A stretch of DNA of 64,000 nucleotides from Sulfurisoma sp963709555 (lineage in GTDB: Bacteria > Pseudomonadota > Gammaproteobacteria > Burkholderiales > Rhodocyclaceae): the NCBI GenBank assembly GCA_963709555.1, contig CAVPWR010000003.1, positions 310,001-374,000 of the forward strand, in the 5' to 3' direction. How positions within the stretch are numbered: position 1 is the first letter of the stretch; each line of letters begins with the position of its first letter. Below the pieces are notes generated by a model. The model searched no databases. It was not told the DNA's origin and was given only the letters and a program-made list of their open reading frames with translations. Below are positions 46,192 through 55,731 of the stretch, piece after piece. Position numbers and translations under genes: made by a program.

Positions 46192-47225
46192 ATGAATATC
46201 GTGCGCCGATCGACTCCGCCTCGCCTCCGCCGGCTTGGCGTCCTTGTATTGTCATGGCTGGGGCATGGGCGCAGGAGCAGCCTCTGCCCCAGGTCACGGT
46301 GAGTCTGCCCGGGCCGGGCAGCACGGTGTCGCTGCCGCTTGAGATCGCCATCAGTCTCGGCTACGACAAGGCCGCGGGGATTTCGATCAAGCCGAAGTAC
46401 ATCCTCGGGGGCAGTGCGCCGGTGCGCGACCTGCAATCCGGCCTCTCCGACTTCGTCATGCACGGCATGCCGGCGGCGATGCTCAATCATCTGCAGGACG
46501 AGCACTATGTCACGCTGATGCCCATCGACGACTTGCCGCAGTACGTCTTGATGGTGCGGCGCGAGCTCAAGGGCAAGGTCAGGTCGCCGCGCGATCTGGC
46601 CGGTCATGCCATCGGCATCCACGCCAATTCTCTGAAAAACAAGACGACCGCGCATCAGTTGATGGAACTGTTGTTGCATGGGGCAGGCGTGGGCAGCGAC
46701 AAGGTGCGCTTCGTCGCCCAGGGCTCGGATTGGTCCAGCGTATCGTCGGCTTATCGCTCGGGTGCGATCGATGCCGGGTTGGTCGACGAGCCCTTCGCTA
46801 CCCGGCTGGTGGCGGAGAATCTGGCTTACCCGATTTTCAACAGCACCAATCGCGACGACCAGCGCCGCTTTGCCGGTGCCGGCTTCCTGCGCGTGGCCCT
46901 CCACGGTATGCGCGATCGCATCGAGGCGCAACCGTTCGGCGCCGAGCGCATGGTGCGGACTATGCAGCAGGCCCTGCGCTGGATAGCGACCCACACGCCG
47001 GAGCAGATCGTCGATCAGCTGGCGCTTGCCGGCGAGGCGCGCGAATCGATGCTGACGGTGCTGCGCAAGAACCCGCGGCAGTACAGTCGCGACGGTCGCT
47101 TTTCGGCGGTGCAGTTGCGCGAAACGGAGATTTTCTTCCGCGCCAGCAACCCGGACAACGCCGCGGCGCAGCGTCTGGCCATCGACAGCATGATCATCGA
47201 CCGCTGGGTCGGGCGCAAACCCTAG
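46192..47225 (+). CDS. ABC transporter substrate-binding protein (NMT1/SsuA-like), frameshift in signal peptide
   Basis: Periplasmic binding protein of the NitT/TauT type, about 340 residues: SLPGPGSTVSLPLEIAISLGYDKAAGI, the segment LQSGLSDFVMHGMPAA, and ATRLVAENLAYPIFN. The intact frame starts only at 46,254 (MAGAWAQ). The signal peptide start MNIVRRSTPPRLRRLGVLVLS lies in another frame from ATG 46,192, so one base is missing near 46,246-46,253. The ligand is unknown and no permease or ATPase is adjacent. Confidence 0.78.
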
Positions 47226-49477
47226 ACCAGCGGCTGCGGCGCCTGGGCGAGGCCAAGCCCCTCGTGGTAAGCCTTGACCCAGGCGATGAAGGCCCTGGAT
47301 TCGATTGCCGGCGAATAGTGGAAGCCCTGGGCGTAGTGGCAGCCCCAGCGGCGGACGACCTCGGCCTGCTCGGCGGTTTCGACGCCTTCGGCGACCGTCT
47401 TCAGCTGCAGGGTATGGCCAAGGGCGGCGACCATCTCGGCGATGCGCTCGCCCGAGCCGCCGCTGCCGATTTCGCGAACGAAGGCGCGATCGATCTTCAT
47501 GACGTCGACCGGCAGGCGCTGCAGGTAGGCGAGCGAAGAGAAGCCGGTGCCGAAGTCGTCGATGGCGATGCCGACCCCGATTTCCTTGAGCGCGGCCAGG
47601 GTCGCGATGGTGGCCTCGACATCCTGCATCACCATGCTTTCGGTAATCTCGATCTCGAGCGTGCTCGCGGACAGGCCATGCTGCTCGATGAGCCGGCGCA
47701 GGCGCGGTGCGAAGAGGCCGGCGCGGAATTGCGGCATCGATACGTTGATGGCCATGCGCAGCTCGCCGAGGCCGGCATAGGTCCATTCGAGCAGCTGCCG
47801 GCAGGCCTCATTGACCACCCATTCGCCCAGTTCGACGATCAGGCCGGAGCGTTCCGCCAGGGGAATGAACTGGTCGGGCGGGACGAAGCTGCCGTCGTCG
47901 CGACGCCAGCGCAGCAGGGCCTCGGCACCGATGACGCGGCCGCTGGCGAGTTCGATCTGCGGCTGGAAGTAGAGCGCCATCCGTTGCTGCCGCATCGCCA
48001 TGCGCAGCTCGTGCAGCAGTCCGAGGCGGCTGCGCGAATCGCGCGCCATGACTTCGGAATATTCGATGTACTCGCCGCGCGTCTGGCGCTTGGCCCGGCC
48101 GACGGCGATCAGGGCTTGTTGCACAGCCTCGCCGGCCCGCCACGCCTCGCCCGTGAGGCGGACGACGCCGAGCGAGGCGGACACGGTCAGCGGCAGGTCG
48201 CCATCGAGCATGAAGGGCTCGCGGAATAATCCGATCAGCGCCTCCGGCGAGACCGAGGCGGAAGGTCCGGTGACGGCGAAAATGTCGCCGGAGATGCGGG
48301 CCAGGGTCACGTCCCCGGGCAGCGCTTCGCGCAGCCGCCGGGTGGCCGCCACCAGCAGGAGGTCGCCGAAGCTGCTGCCCAAGGCATCGTTGATGTCGGA
48401 AAAATGGTCGATATCGACGACGCAGAGGGTGAGCGGTGCTCCACCGGCCGCCCGCAGGACGACGAGTTCCTCGATGAGGCGGCGGCGATTCGGCAGGCCG
48501 GTGAGGGTGTCGAAGTAGGCCAGGTGGTTGAGGCGCTGGAAAAGATGGACGTTGGCGTAGCCGACCGAAATGTTGGCGGTGAACACCTCCAGCAGCTGGC
48601 GGTCCAGCGGGGCGAGTGAAACCGGGGAATCGATATAGACCGCCGCCTCGCGATCCTCGAACGTGAGGTAGATCACGCTGGTGGTGCCGTGGACCACGCT
48701 GTGGCGCGAGTTCATGCAACGGGTGATCTCGTCGCGGATGTGCCCGTCGTCGATTTCCTCGATCGTATGGCCGATCTGGGCAGCGTAGCGGCCGACGGCG
48801 CTGATGACATAGAGATGATCGCGGTCGCTGGCGTCGAACGGGTCGCCGCGCTGGGCGCAGACCACGCCGTTGGCAGGGATCCCCAGCACCGAAGCGATCT
48901 GGGTCAGCACGCCCTCGGCAAAGCCCTCGAGGGCGCGCCGCTCGAAGAGCGCGGCCGAGGCGTGAACGATCTTTTCCAGGCCCCTGCGGCTTTCCGAGAT
49001 CGTCTGGATCTGTTCGTAGGAGCGGATCGCCGCGGTCAGCGAGGTGATCAGCCGCGTGCGGGTGAGCTCGGACTTGGTGCGGTAGTCGTTGATGTCGTAG
49101 TTGCTGATGACCTCGATCTCGGGGGCGTAGCCGGGCTGGCCCGTGCGCAGGATGATGCGCGCCTCGGTCAGTTGCAGATCCTCGCGGATGACCTTGACCA
49201 TGCGCAGGCCGGTATCCTCGCTTTCCATGACGACGTCGAGGAAGATCACCGCGACGTCGGCGTTGGCCTCGAGCATGGTGCGGGCCTCGTCGGCACTGTA
49301 GGCATGGAGGAAATGCAGCGGGCGACCATGCACCACCAGGTCCTTGAGCGCGAACAGCGTCGCGCTATGCACCTGCTCGTCGTCATCGATGATGAGAATC
49401 CGCCAGCCGTGGTGCGCGGCCGCTGCGATGTCGGCGGGGGCTTCATCCGCGAAAGTGAGGAGGTCGTCATCGCTCAT
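47222..49477 (-). CDS. Response regulator REC-DUF3369-GGDEF-EAL, c-di-GMP phosphodiesterase
   Basis: 751 residues. REC domain with phospho-acceptor Asp in AVIFLDVVME (about residue 80), DUF3369 at about 160-320, a degenerate GGDEF (SGDIF in place of GGDEF) and an EAL domain with all key motifs (AEALLRW, NVSMPQF, EITES, DDFGTGFSSL, KTVAEGVET). It therefore probably hydrolyses c-di-GMP, with the GGDEF inactive or regulatory. It follows the histidine kinase gene by 10 bases and is its likely partner. Confidence 0.92.
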   Translation of the reverse strand: MSDDDLLTFADEAPADIAAAAHHGWRILIIDDDEQVHSATLFALKDLVVHGRPLHFLHAYSADEARTMLEANADVAVIFLDVVMESEDTGLRMVKVIREDLQLTEARIILRTGQPGYAPEIEVISNYDINDYRTKSELTRTRLITSLTAAIRSYEQIQTISESRRGLEKIVHASAALFERRALEGFAEGVLTQIASVLGIPANGVVCAQRGDPFDASDRDHLYVISAVGRYAAQIGHTIEEIDDGHIRDEITRCMNSRHSVVHGTTSVIYLTFEDREAAVYIDSPVSLAPLDRQLLEVFTANISVGYANVHLFQRLNHLAYFDTLTGLPNRRRLIEELVVLRAAGGAPLTLCVVDIDHFSDINDALGSSFGDLLLVAATRRLREALPGDVTLARISGDIFAVTGPSASVSPEALIGLFREPFMLDGDLPLTVSASLGVVRLTGEAWRAGEAVQQALIAVGRAKRQTRGEYIEYSEVMARDSRSRLGLLHELRMAMRQQRMALYFQPQIELASGRVIGAEALLRWRRDDGSFVPPDQFIPLAERSGLIVELGEWVVNEACRQLLEWTYAGLGELRMAINVSMPQFRAGLFAPRLRRLIEQHGLSASTLEIEITESMVMQDVEATIATLAALKEIGVGIAIDDFGTGFSSLAYLQRLPVDVMKIDRAFVREIGSGGSGERIAEMVAALGHTLQLKTVAEGVETAEQAEVVRRWGCHYAQGFHYSPAIESRAFIAWVKAYHEGLGLAQAPQPLV

Positions 49478-49487
49478 GGCAGGGATC

Positions 49488-52400
49488 TCAGGTGTTGGCA
49501 GAGTCTTTTGCGGGCGGCGCCACACGGGGCAGGATGAGCACGAAGCGGGTGCCTTCCCCTGCTGCGCTGCTGACGCTGATGCGGCCGCCCAGCGTCCGGG
49601 TGACGATACTATAAACGATGTGCAGGCCGAGGCCGCTGCCGCCGCGGCCGAGGCGGGTGGTGAAGAACGGGTCGAAAATCCGCGGCTGAATCTCCTTCGG
49701 AATTCCTGCGCCATTGTCGCTGACCTCGAGCTGTACCTGCCGCTCGTCCCACTCGCGCACGGCGATGGTGATGACCCCGGCAGGGACGAATTCGAGGCCG
49801 TGGATCATGGCGTTGGTGACGAGGTTGCTCAGTACCTGGCCGAGCGGGCCAGGATAGCTGTCGAGCTGGATGCCTGCGGCAATGTCGCTCTCGATGCGGT
49901 GCGCCGTCTGCTTGAACTGGGGTCGCAGGGCGAGCAGCACATCGTTGACGACCCGGCCGAGTTCGAAGCTGCGGCGCTGGGCGCTGGTCTGGTCGACGGC
50001 GAGCTGCTTGAAGTGGCCGATCAGTTCGGCGGCCTGCTGCAGATTTTGCGAGAGCATGGCCGAAGCCTCTCCCGCCTGGCTGACATAGGTGTCGAGGGTG
50101 CTGCGCTTGAGATTGCCGGCGGTGAGCTGTTCGGCAAAGTCGCGGGTCTTGTCGGCGAAGGTGCTGGCCACCATGACGCTGTTGCCAAGCGGGGTGTTGA
50201 GTTCGTGGGCGACTCCGGCCACCATGGCGCCGAGCGAAGCCAGTTTCTCGGTGCGCACCAGCTCGTCCTGCGCATGCTCGAGGGTCGTCAGCGCGCCGCG
50301 CAGTTGCTCATTGCTGGCAGTCAGGGCGGCGGTGCGCTCGGCGACGCGCCGCTCGAGCTCTTCGTTCATCGTTTCGAGCTGGCGCTGGGACTGCTTGATG
50401 TCGGTGATGTCGCGGATGATGGCGACCAGCAGATGCTCTTCGCCGATGACGATCGTCGCGGCCGATACCAGACCGACGCGCCGCTCGCCGCCCTTGCGGC
50501 CGAGGGTGAATTCGAAGTCGCGGATGGCGCCGTCGCGGTCGATGATCTGCCGCATCGCATCGCGCTGAGCGGGGTCGCTCCAGATGCCGAGTTCGAGGGA
50601 AGTCCGGCCGATGGCCTCTTCGCGCCGCCAGCCGGAGACGCGCTCGAAGCCTTCGTTGGCGTCGAGCACCATGCCGTCATCGAGGCGGGTGATGGTGATG
50701 TAGTCGGGGCTGCCCTGGAAGATGCGCGAGAATTTTTCTTCCGACAGGCGCAATTCGCGCTCGGCCTGCTTGCGCTTGGTGATGTCGCGCAGGGTGTTGA
50801 CCAGGTGGCGTTCTCCGCCCAGCGAGATCGCCGAGGAGGACAGCAGGCAGGTCTTGCGGCTGCCGTCGCGGCAGCCCAGGGTGACTTCCAGGTTGCGTAC
50901 CTGGCCATCGGCATTCAGCCTGCGCAGCAATTCCTCCCGCTCTTCGGGTTTCGGCCACAGGCCCAGTTCGAGTGAGTCATGGCCGATGGCCTCATCGCGG
51001 GGCCAACCTGACATGTGCTCGAAGCCCTCGTTGGCATCGAGGATCAGGCCATCATCCATGCGGCTGATGGTGATGTAGTCGGGACTGCCATGGAATACCT
51101 TGGCGAATCTGTCCTGCGACAGGCGGAGAGCCAGCTCGGACTGGCGGCGAGCACTGATGTCGATCAGGCTGGCGCGGATCAGCTTGCGCGCGACATCGGG
51201 AAGCCGCGACAGGCGCACCTCGCAGGGGATCGTGCCGCCGGTGGCCGTGGCACATAGCCACTCGAAGGGTGCGTCGCCGCCACGATCGAGCCGTGCCGCC
51301 CATTCGAACGCCAGCGGTGGTGTCTCGGCGTTGTCCTTTCGCGGCGGCCGCAGGATGTTGATGCCCGCCGCACGCAGTTCATCGTGGCTGCGGCCGCAGA
51401 GGCGGCAGGCATTGGCGTTGGCCTCGACCAGGGTGCCGCGGTCGGCGTCGAACAGCACGATGGCGTCGGGGGCGCCCTCCACCAGGGCGAAGAAACGCTG
51501 CTCGTTGGCCTGCAGCTTGGCCAGGCTGACCTCTCGCTCCTGCTCCTCTCGCTCCTGCATCCGCCGGGCGTAGCGATAGAAGGCATAACTCCCGGCGAGG
51601 ATCAATAGTGCCAGCGGCAAGCCCACCAGCAGACGGTTACGCCAGGCTGTCACCAGGCCGGCGCGGGACTGGCTGGCGACCGTATAGAGCGGGTGGTTGG
51701 CAACGCGGGCGATGGTGACCATGCGTTCGTCTGCGTCGACGCCGGTGATGGCCGTGTGGCTCGCTTCGCCATTGCCGCCGAGCGAGGCGATCAGCTGGGT
51801 CACCCGGTGCGCCAGGGGCTGACCGAAGAACTGCTTTGCCTGGTCGATGTCGAGCGGCACCGTGTGTTGCAGGTAACCGTCGTGGCGCAGGATGCCCAGG
51901 CGTACTTCGGCCGGCAGCAGCAGCCGGTTCCAGAGCATGTTCCTGTCCTGGAGGTTGAGGCTGCCTGAGAGTACCAGCGTGGGCCGGTTGCTGTCGTCGC
52001 GCAAGGCCAGTCGCATCGGAATCAGCCAGAGCTTGCGCCGCTCCTGATAGACGGTGCGGCTGATGACGAGGGAGGACTGCTCGAGGGCGGCCCGGAAACC
52101 GGCCGAGGTTTCGCTGTGGCTGAGCAGGTTGGGCAGGCGGGTGGCGAGGGTATCGAAGGTGGTGAATAGTTGCTCACCGTTGGGTAGCGCGATGTTGAGA
52201 CCGGCGAACTCCGGGTACTGCGCGATGGCTTCGCGCAACACAGTCTGTGCCTCGACCGGTCGCCGCAAGGGATCGGTCGCCGCGACGCGCTGGCCGACCA
52301 CACGGAAGATGCGCTCGTAGTGCAGCAGGCTGTCTTCTGTCGCCTGTCGAGCCAGGCGGTTGATCTGTACCAGGTTTTCGAGCTGGCGCTCTTCCAGGTC

Positions 52401-52556
52401 GCGCCAGCTGGCCAGGGCGAACAGCACGCTGCCTATGCCGTACAGGCCGAGAAAGAACAGCCAGAACAGTTGCAGCGGCAGACGACTGAATGGGCGAGGG
52501 AGGTCGGGCGGCACGACGGGAAAGAGTGGGATTTCGCGTGATGCTGGGGGCGCCAT
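49488..52556 (-). CDS. Multi-PAS hybrid-free sensor histidine kinase
   Basis: 1,022 residues. TM1 at about 28-48; a periplasmic sensor region to about 305; TM2 (LLVGLPLALLILAGSYAFYRYA); then three PAS domains with PAC at about 350-470, 475-595 and 600-715. A coiled coil precedes HisKA with His near 785 in GVAHELNTP. HATPase motifs: SNLVTNAMIHGLE, DNGAGIP, GGSGLGLHIVYS. The second and third PAS repeat each other closely (SPDYITI.R.DDG). The signal is unknown. No clear ribosome site at ATG 52,556. It pairs with the EAL regulator. Confidence 0.92.
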   Translation of the reverse strand: MAPPASREIPLFPVVPPDLPRPFSRLPLQLFWLFFLGLYGIGSVLFALASWRDLEERQLENLVQINRLARQATEDSLLHYERIFRVVGQRVAATDPLRRPVEAQTVLREAIAQYPEFAGLNIALPNGEQLFTTFDTLATRLPNLLSHSETSAGFRAALEQSSLVISRTVYQERRKLWLIPMRLALRDDSNRPTLVLSGSLNLQDRNMLWNRLLLPAEVRLGILRHDGYLQHTVPLDIDQAKQFFGQPLAHRVTQLIASLGGNGEASHTAITGVDADERMVTIARVANHPLYTVASQSRAGLVTAWRNRLLVGLPLALLILAGSYAFYRYARRMQEREEQEREVSLAKLQANEQRFFALVEGAPDAIVLFDADRGTLVEANANACRLCGRSHDELRAAGINILRPPRKDNAETPPLAFEWAARLDRGGDAPFEWLCATATGGTIPCEVRLSRLPDVARKLIRASLIDISARRQSELALRLSQDRFAKVFHGSPDYITISRMDDGLILDANEGFEHMSGWPRDEAIGHDSLELGLWPKPEEREELLRRLNADGQVRNLEVTLGCRDGSRKTCLLSSSAISLGGERHLVNTLRDITKRKQAERELRLSEEKFSRIFQGSPDYITITRLDDGMVLDANEGFERVSGWRREEAIGRTSLELGIWSDPAQRDAMRQIIDRDGAIRDFEFTLGRKGGERRVGLVSAATIVIGEEHLLVAIIRDITDIKQSQRQLETMNEELERRVAERTAALTASNEQLRGALTTLEHAQDELVRTEKLASLGAMVAGVAHELNTPLGNSVMVASTFADKTRDFAEQLTAGNLKRSTLDTYVSQAGEASAMLSQNLQQAAELIGHFKQLAVDQTSAQRRSFELGRVVNDVLLALRPQFKQTAHRIESDIAAGIQLDSYPGPLGQVLSNLVTNAMIHGLEFVPAGVITIAVREWDERQVQLEVSDNGAGIPKEIQPRIFDPFFTTRLGRGGSGLGLHIVYSIVTRTLGGRISVSSAAGEGTRFVLILPRVAPPAKDSANT

Positions 52557-52636
52557 GCGACTTTGTCAATCCGCTCCCGGGCCGAAAAATACCGTGCGGC
52601 TGCAGTGGTAATGCAGCCGCGGCCGGCGCGTGCCGC

Positions 52637-53869
52637 TCAGTCGAGCACGTGCGAGACGAGGCCGTCGGCGAGCTTGGGTTCGAACCAGGTCGACTTCGGC
52701 GGCATCACTTCGTCGGCGTCGGCCACCGCCATCAGCTGGTCGAGGCCGGTCGGGTAGAGGGCGAAGGCGACGGCCATCTCGCCCGAGTCAACGCGGCGCT
52801 CGAGTTCCGCCAGGCCGCGGATGCCGCCGACGAAATCGATGCGCTTGTCGCGACGCAGATCGGTGATGCCGAGGATGGGGCCGAGCAGGTGGTCGGAGAG
52901 CAGGCTGACGTCGAGCCGCGCCACCGGATCGGTCGGGATCAGCTCGGGCCTGATGGTGAGCTTGTGCCACTGGCCGGCGAGATACATGCCGAATTCGCCG
53001 GGATGCGACGGCTGCACGCGCGCAGTCGCTTCCTCGACGGTGAAAGCCGCGGCGAGGCGTGCCGCCAGCGCCGACTTTTCGAGGCCGTTGAGATCGGTGA
53101 CCACGCGGTTGTAGTCGAGGATGCGCATTTCGCGGTGGGGGAAGATCACGGCGAGGAAGTAGTCGCTGCTGCCGTCGCCGGCCGTGCCGCCGCTGCGGCG
53201 TGCCGCGGCGACGCGCGAGGCCGCGGCCGAGCGGTGGTGGCCGTCGGCGATGTAGAGCGCCGGCATCGCATCGAAGGCGGCGGTGATCTGCGCGATCAGC
53301 CCGGGATCGCGCATGACCCAGACCTGGTGGCGGATGCCGTCGTCGGCGGTGACGTCGGCTGCCGCCGTGCCGAGATGGGTCTGGCCCAGCAGCGCGTCCA
53401 GCACCGGATCCGACGGATAAGCCAGCAGCACCGGCCCGGTCTGGGCGTTGAGCGCCTCGATCTGGCGGACGCGGTCGTCCTCCTTGTCGGGCCGGGTGAA
53501 CTCGTGCTTTTTGATGCGATTGCAGTCGTAGGCGGCGACCGAAGCGGCGGCGACGAGGCCGGTCTGCACATGGTCGCCCATGGTCAGGCGGTAGGCGTAA
53601 TAGCAGTCGGCGTCATCGCGCTGCAGCACGCCGGCAGCGAGCATGGCCTTGAGGTTCGCCGCGGCCTTGGCATAGACCGCGGGGGCGTAGGGATCGGTTC
53701 CCGGCGGCAGGTCGATCTCGGGCTTGGAAATGTGCAGGAAGCTCCACGGTTTGCCGCTGGCGCGCATGCGGGCCTCGTCGGTCGACAGCACGTCGTAGGG
53801 CGGCGCGGCGACGTCGGCGGCGCGGCCGGGGGCCGGGCGCAGTCCGCGGAAGGGCTTGATCAGCGACAT
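52637..53869 (-). CDS. DUF1015 family protein
   Basis: 410 residues: N-terminal LIKPFRGLRPAPGRAADVAAPPYDVLS, ADGHHRSAAASRVA in the middle and VMPPKSTWFEPKL at the end, all typical of DUF1015. It was proposed to be a SpoIIAA-like or phosphoserine-related protein; no proven function. The stop is 80 bases behind the kinase start. It contains dispersed repeat copy 6 in EKSALAARL. Confidence 0.9.
   Translation of the reverse strand: MSLIKPFRGLRPAPGRAADVAAPPYDVLSTDEARMRASGKPWSFLHISKPEIDLPPGTDPYAPAVYAKAAANLKAMLAAGVLQRDDADCYYAYRLTMGDHVQTGLVAAASVAAYDCNRIKKHEFTRPDKEDDRVRQIEALNAQTGPVLLAYPSDPVLDALLGQTHLGTAAADVTADDGIRHQVWVMRDPGLIAQITAAFDAMPALYIADGHHRSAAASRVAAARRSGGTAGDGSSDYFLAVIFPHREMRILDYNRVVTDLNGLEKSALAARLAAAFTVEEATARVQPSHPGEFGMYLAGQWHKLTIRPELIPTDPVARLDVSLLSDHLLGPILGITDLRRDKRIDFVGGIRGLAELERRVDSGEMAVAFALYPTGLDQLMAVADADEVMPPKSTWFEPKLADGLVSHVLD
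53056..53081 (-). repeat. Dispersed 26-bp repeat, copy 6
   Basis: Minus: GAAAAGTCGGCGCTGGCG followed by GCACGCCTC, in sense frame of the DUF1015 gene. Confidence 0.55.
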
Positions 53870-53876
53870 CGGATGG

Positions 53877-54947
53877 TTACTCCTTCGAACGCAGGGCGAG
53901 CGGGCCGCGCAGCGCCTCGCGCGCATCGCGAACCATCTTTTCGGTGGTCGCCCAGTCGACGCAGGCGTCCGTCACCGAGCAGCCGTACTTCAGCTGCGAC
54001 AGATCGGCCGGTATCGGCTGGTTGCCCGACTCGATGAAGCTCTCGACCATGAGGCCGACGATGGAGCGGTTGCCGAGGCGGATCTGGTTGACGCAGTCGG
54101 TCATCACCAGCGGCTGCAGCTCCGGGTTCTTGTAGCTGTTGCCGTGCGAGCAGTCGATCACCATGTTCGGCGCCAGCTTGGCCTTGGCCAGCGCCTTTTC
54201 GGCGATGGCCACCGACACCGTGTCGTAGTTGGGACGGCCGCCGCCGCCGCGCAGCACCAAGTGGCCGTAACGATTGCCGCGCGTGCGCACCACCGAGGAT
54301 CGGCCCTGCATGTTGATGCCGAGGAAACTGTGCGGGCTGGAGGCCGAGAGAATGGCATTGACGGCGGCGTCGAGCGAGCCGTCGGTGCCGTTCTTGAAGC
54401 CGACAGGCGTCGACAGGCCCGAGGACATCTCGCGATGCGTCTGCGATTCCGAAGTGCGGGCGCCGATGGCGGTCCAGGCGATGAGGTCGCCGACGTATTG
54501 CGGCGCGATCGGATCGAGCGCTTCGGTGCCGCAGGGCAGGCCGAGCTCGTTGAGGGCGATGAGGAACTCGCGCGCCTTCGACAGGCCGTCCTCGATGTGG
54601 AAGGAGTCGTCCATGTACGGATCGTTGATGTAGCCCTTCCAGCCGGTGGCGGTGCGCGGCTTCTCGAAATAGACGCGCATCACCAGCAGCAGGGTGTCGG
54701 CCACCTCGTCGGAGAGCGCCTTGAGCCGCCGGGCATAGTCGAGGCCGGCGACCGGGTCGTGGATCGAGCAGGGGCCGATGACGACGAAGAGGCGCGGGTC
54801 CGTGCGGTCGAGGATGCGCTCGATTGCGCGTCGCCCGGCGACCACCGTCTGCGCCGCCTTGTCGGTCAGCGGCAGGCGGGCGTGAATCTCTTCGGGCGTC
54901 GGCATCGGCGCGAAGGCTTCGATATTGAGGTTTTCTGTCTGTTGCAT
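53877..54947 (-). CDS. 3-deoxy-7-phosphoheptulonate synthase (class I DAHP synthase)
   Basis: First step of the shikimate pathway: PEP plus erythrose-4-phosphate. 356 residues: VVIGPCSIHDPVAGLDYARRL, VYFEKPRTATGWKGYINDP and IDCSHGNSYKNPELQPLV with metal and substrate residues. Whether it is the Phe- or Tyr-sensitive form cannot be told, so no letter is given. Seven bases before the DUF1015 start, likely one transcript. Confidence 0.95.
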   Translation of the reverse strand: MQQTENLNIEAFAPMPTPEEIHARLPLTDKAAQTVVAGRRAIERILDRTDPRLFVVIGPCSIHDPVAGLDYARRLKALSDEVADTLLLVMRVYFEKPRTATGWKGYINDPYMDDSFHIEDGLSKAREFLIALNELGLPCGTEALDPIAPQYVGDLIAWTAIGARTSESQTHREMSSGLSTPVGFKNGTDGSLDAAVNAILSASSPHSFLGINMQGRSSVVRTRGNRYGHLVLRGGGGRPNYDTVSVAIAEKALAKAKLAPNMVIDCSHGNSYKNPELQPLVMTDCVNQIRLGNRSIVGLMVESFIESGNQPIPADLSQLKYGCSVTDACVDWATTEKMVRDAREALRGPLALRSKE

Positions 54948-54954
54948 GGAAGGA

Positions 54955-55344
54955 TTACCAGATGCGTTTGATGGAATAGGCGGAGAAGGCGCCGTCGGAC
55001 GTCACGACCGGCAGCTTCCTGTTGGCGGCCTGCGCGACCAGCAGGCGGTCGAAGGGATCGCGGTGATGCGGCGGCAGGGTCTCGACGCCGGCGACGTCAT
55101 CGAGTTCGATGCCCATCAGGCGAAAGCCGTTGGACTCGACGTGCTGTTTCATGAAGCGGGCCACCGGGCTGGCCAGCTTGATCTTGCCCTGGTTCGACTT
55201 GATGGCGATTTCCCAGGCGGTGACCAGGCTGACCCAGATTTCGTTGCCCGGCTTGCGGATGAAGGAGCGCGCCGCCGGCGACAGATCGGTGCCGCCGGCG
55301 ATCCAGAACAGGAAAGCGTTGGTGTCGAGCAGTGCCGCCTTCAC
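54955..55344 (-). CDS. PIN-domain toxin (VapC family)
   Basis: 129 residues, predicted RNase toxin. Acidic residues: Asp7 in LLDTNAFLFW, Glu in VTAWEIAIKS, Asp in DPFDRLLVAQA and Asp in VTSDGAFS. The start overlaps the antitoxin stop by 4 bases, the usual toxin-antitoxin coupling. Target RNA unknown. Confidence 0.92.
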   Translation of the reverse strand: MKAALLDTNAFLFWIAGGTDLSPAARSFIRKPGNEIWVSLVTAWEIAIKSNQGKIKLASPVARFMKQHVESNGFRLMGIELDDVAGVETLPPHHRDPFDRLLVAQAANRKLPVVTSDGAFSAYSIKRIW

Positions 55345-55577
55345 TGATAGTCCTCGAAGCCTTCCGGCATGGCGTCGAAGTCCGGCGCGATGTAGAGAAT
55401 CTGCCCCGCCGCGGACCCCGGCTTGCGCTCGGTCACCGCCGGCTGAATGGGCACCAGCTTCAGCAGGGGCTTGTTGTCGCGGGCGATCACCACCTCTTCG
55501 CCCATCAGCGCCTTGCGCACGAGTTCGGAGAAATGGGCCTTGGCGTCGGCGATGTTGAACTGGTTCATGTTGGTCAT
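55341..55577 (-). CDS. Phd/YefM-type antitoxin
   Basis: 78 residues: MNQFNIADAKAHFSELVRKALMGEEVVIARDNKPLLKLVP is the DNA-binding Phd/YefM fold; the Pro/Asp-rich tail would neutralise the PIN toxin. Starts at ATG 55,577 or 55,568. The palindrome over the start codon is the likely autoregulatory operator. Confidence 0.9.
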   Translation of the reverse strand: MTNMNQFNIADAKAHFSELVRKALMGEEVVIARDNKPLLKLVPIQPAVTERKPGSAAGQILYIAPDFDAMPEGFEDYQ

Positions 55578-55593
55578 CTTACATGACCAACAT
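55567..55593. promoter_or_regulatory. Perfect palindromic operator over the antitoxin start
   Basis: Arms ATGTTGGTCAT and ATGACCAACAT (11 bases, no mismatch) around a 5-base spacer CTTAC. It covers the start codons, so binding by the antitoxin or complex would block initiation. Confidence 0.78.
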
Positions 55594-55705
55594 GGTGAGG
55601 GTCAAGCCGGACTTGCGGCTGAGTGCAGGAAGCGAGGTTGGCCGACAACCGGCCGTCCCAACGAAGCCTCCATCGGCCGATATCTGATTTTCTGAGGGCG
55701 AATGT

Positions 55706-55731
55706 CGCCGTCCCGCTAGAGCCGACTTTTA
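55706..55731 (-). repeat. Dispersed 26-bp repeat, copy 7 (diverged)
   Basis: Minus: AAAAGTCGGCTCTAGCG followed by GGACGGCGA, overlapping the end of mfd. Confidence 0.45.
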
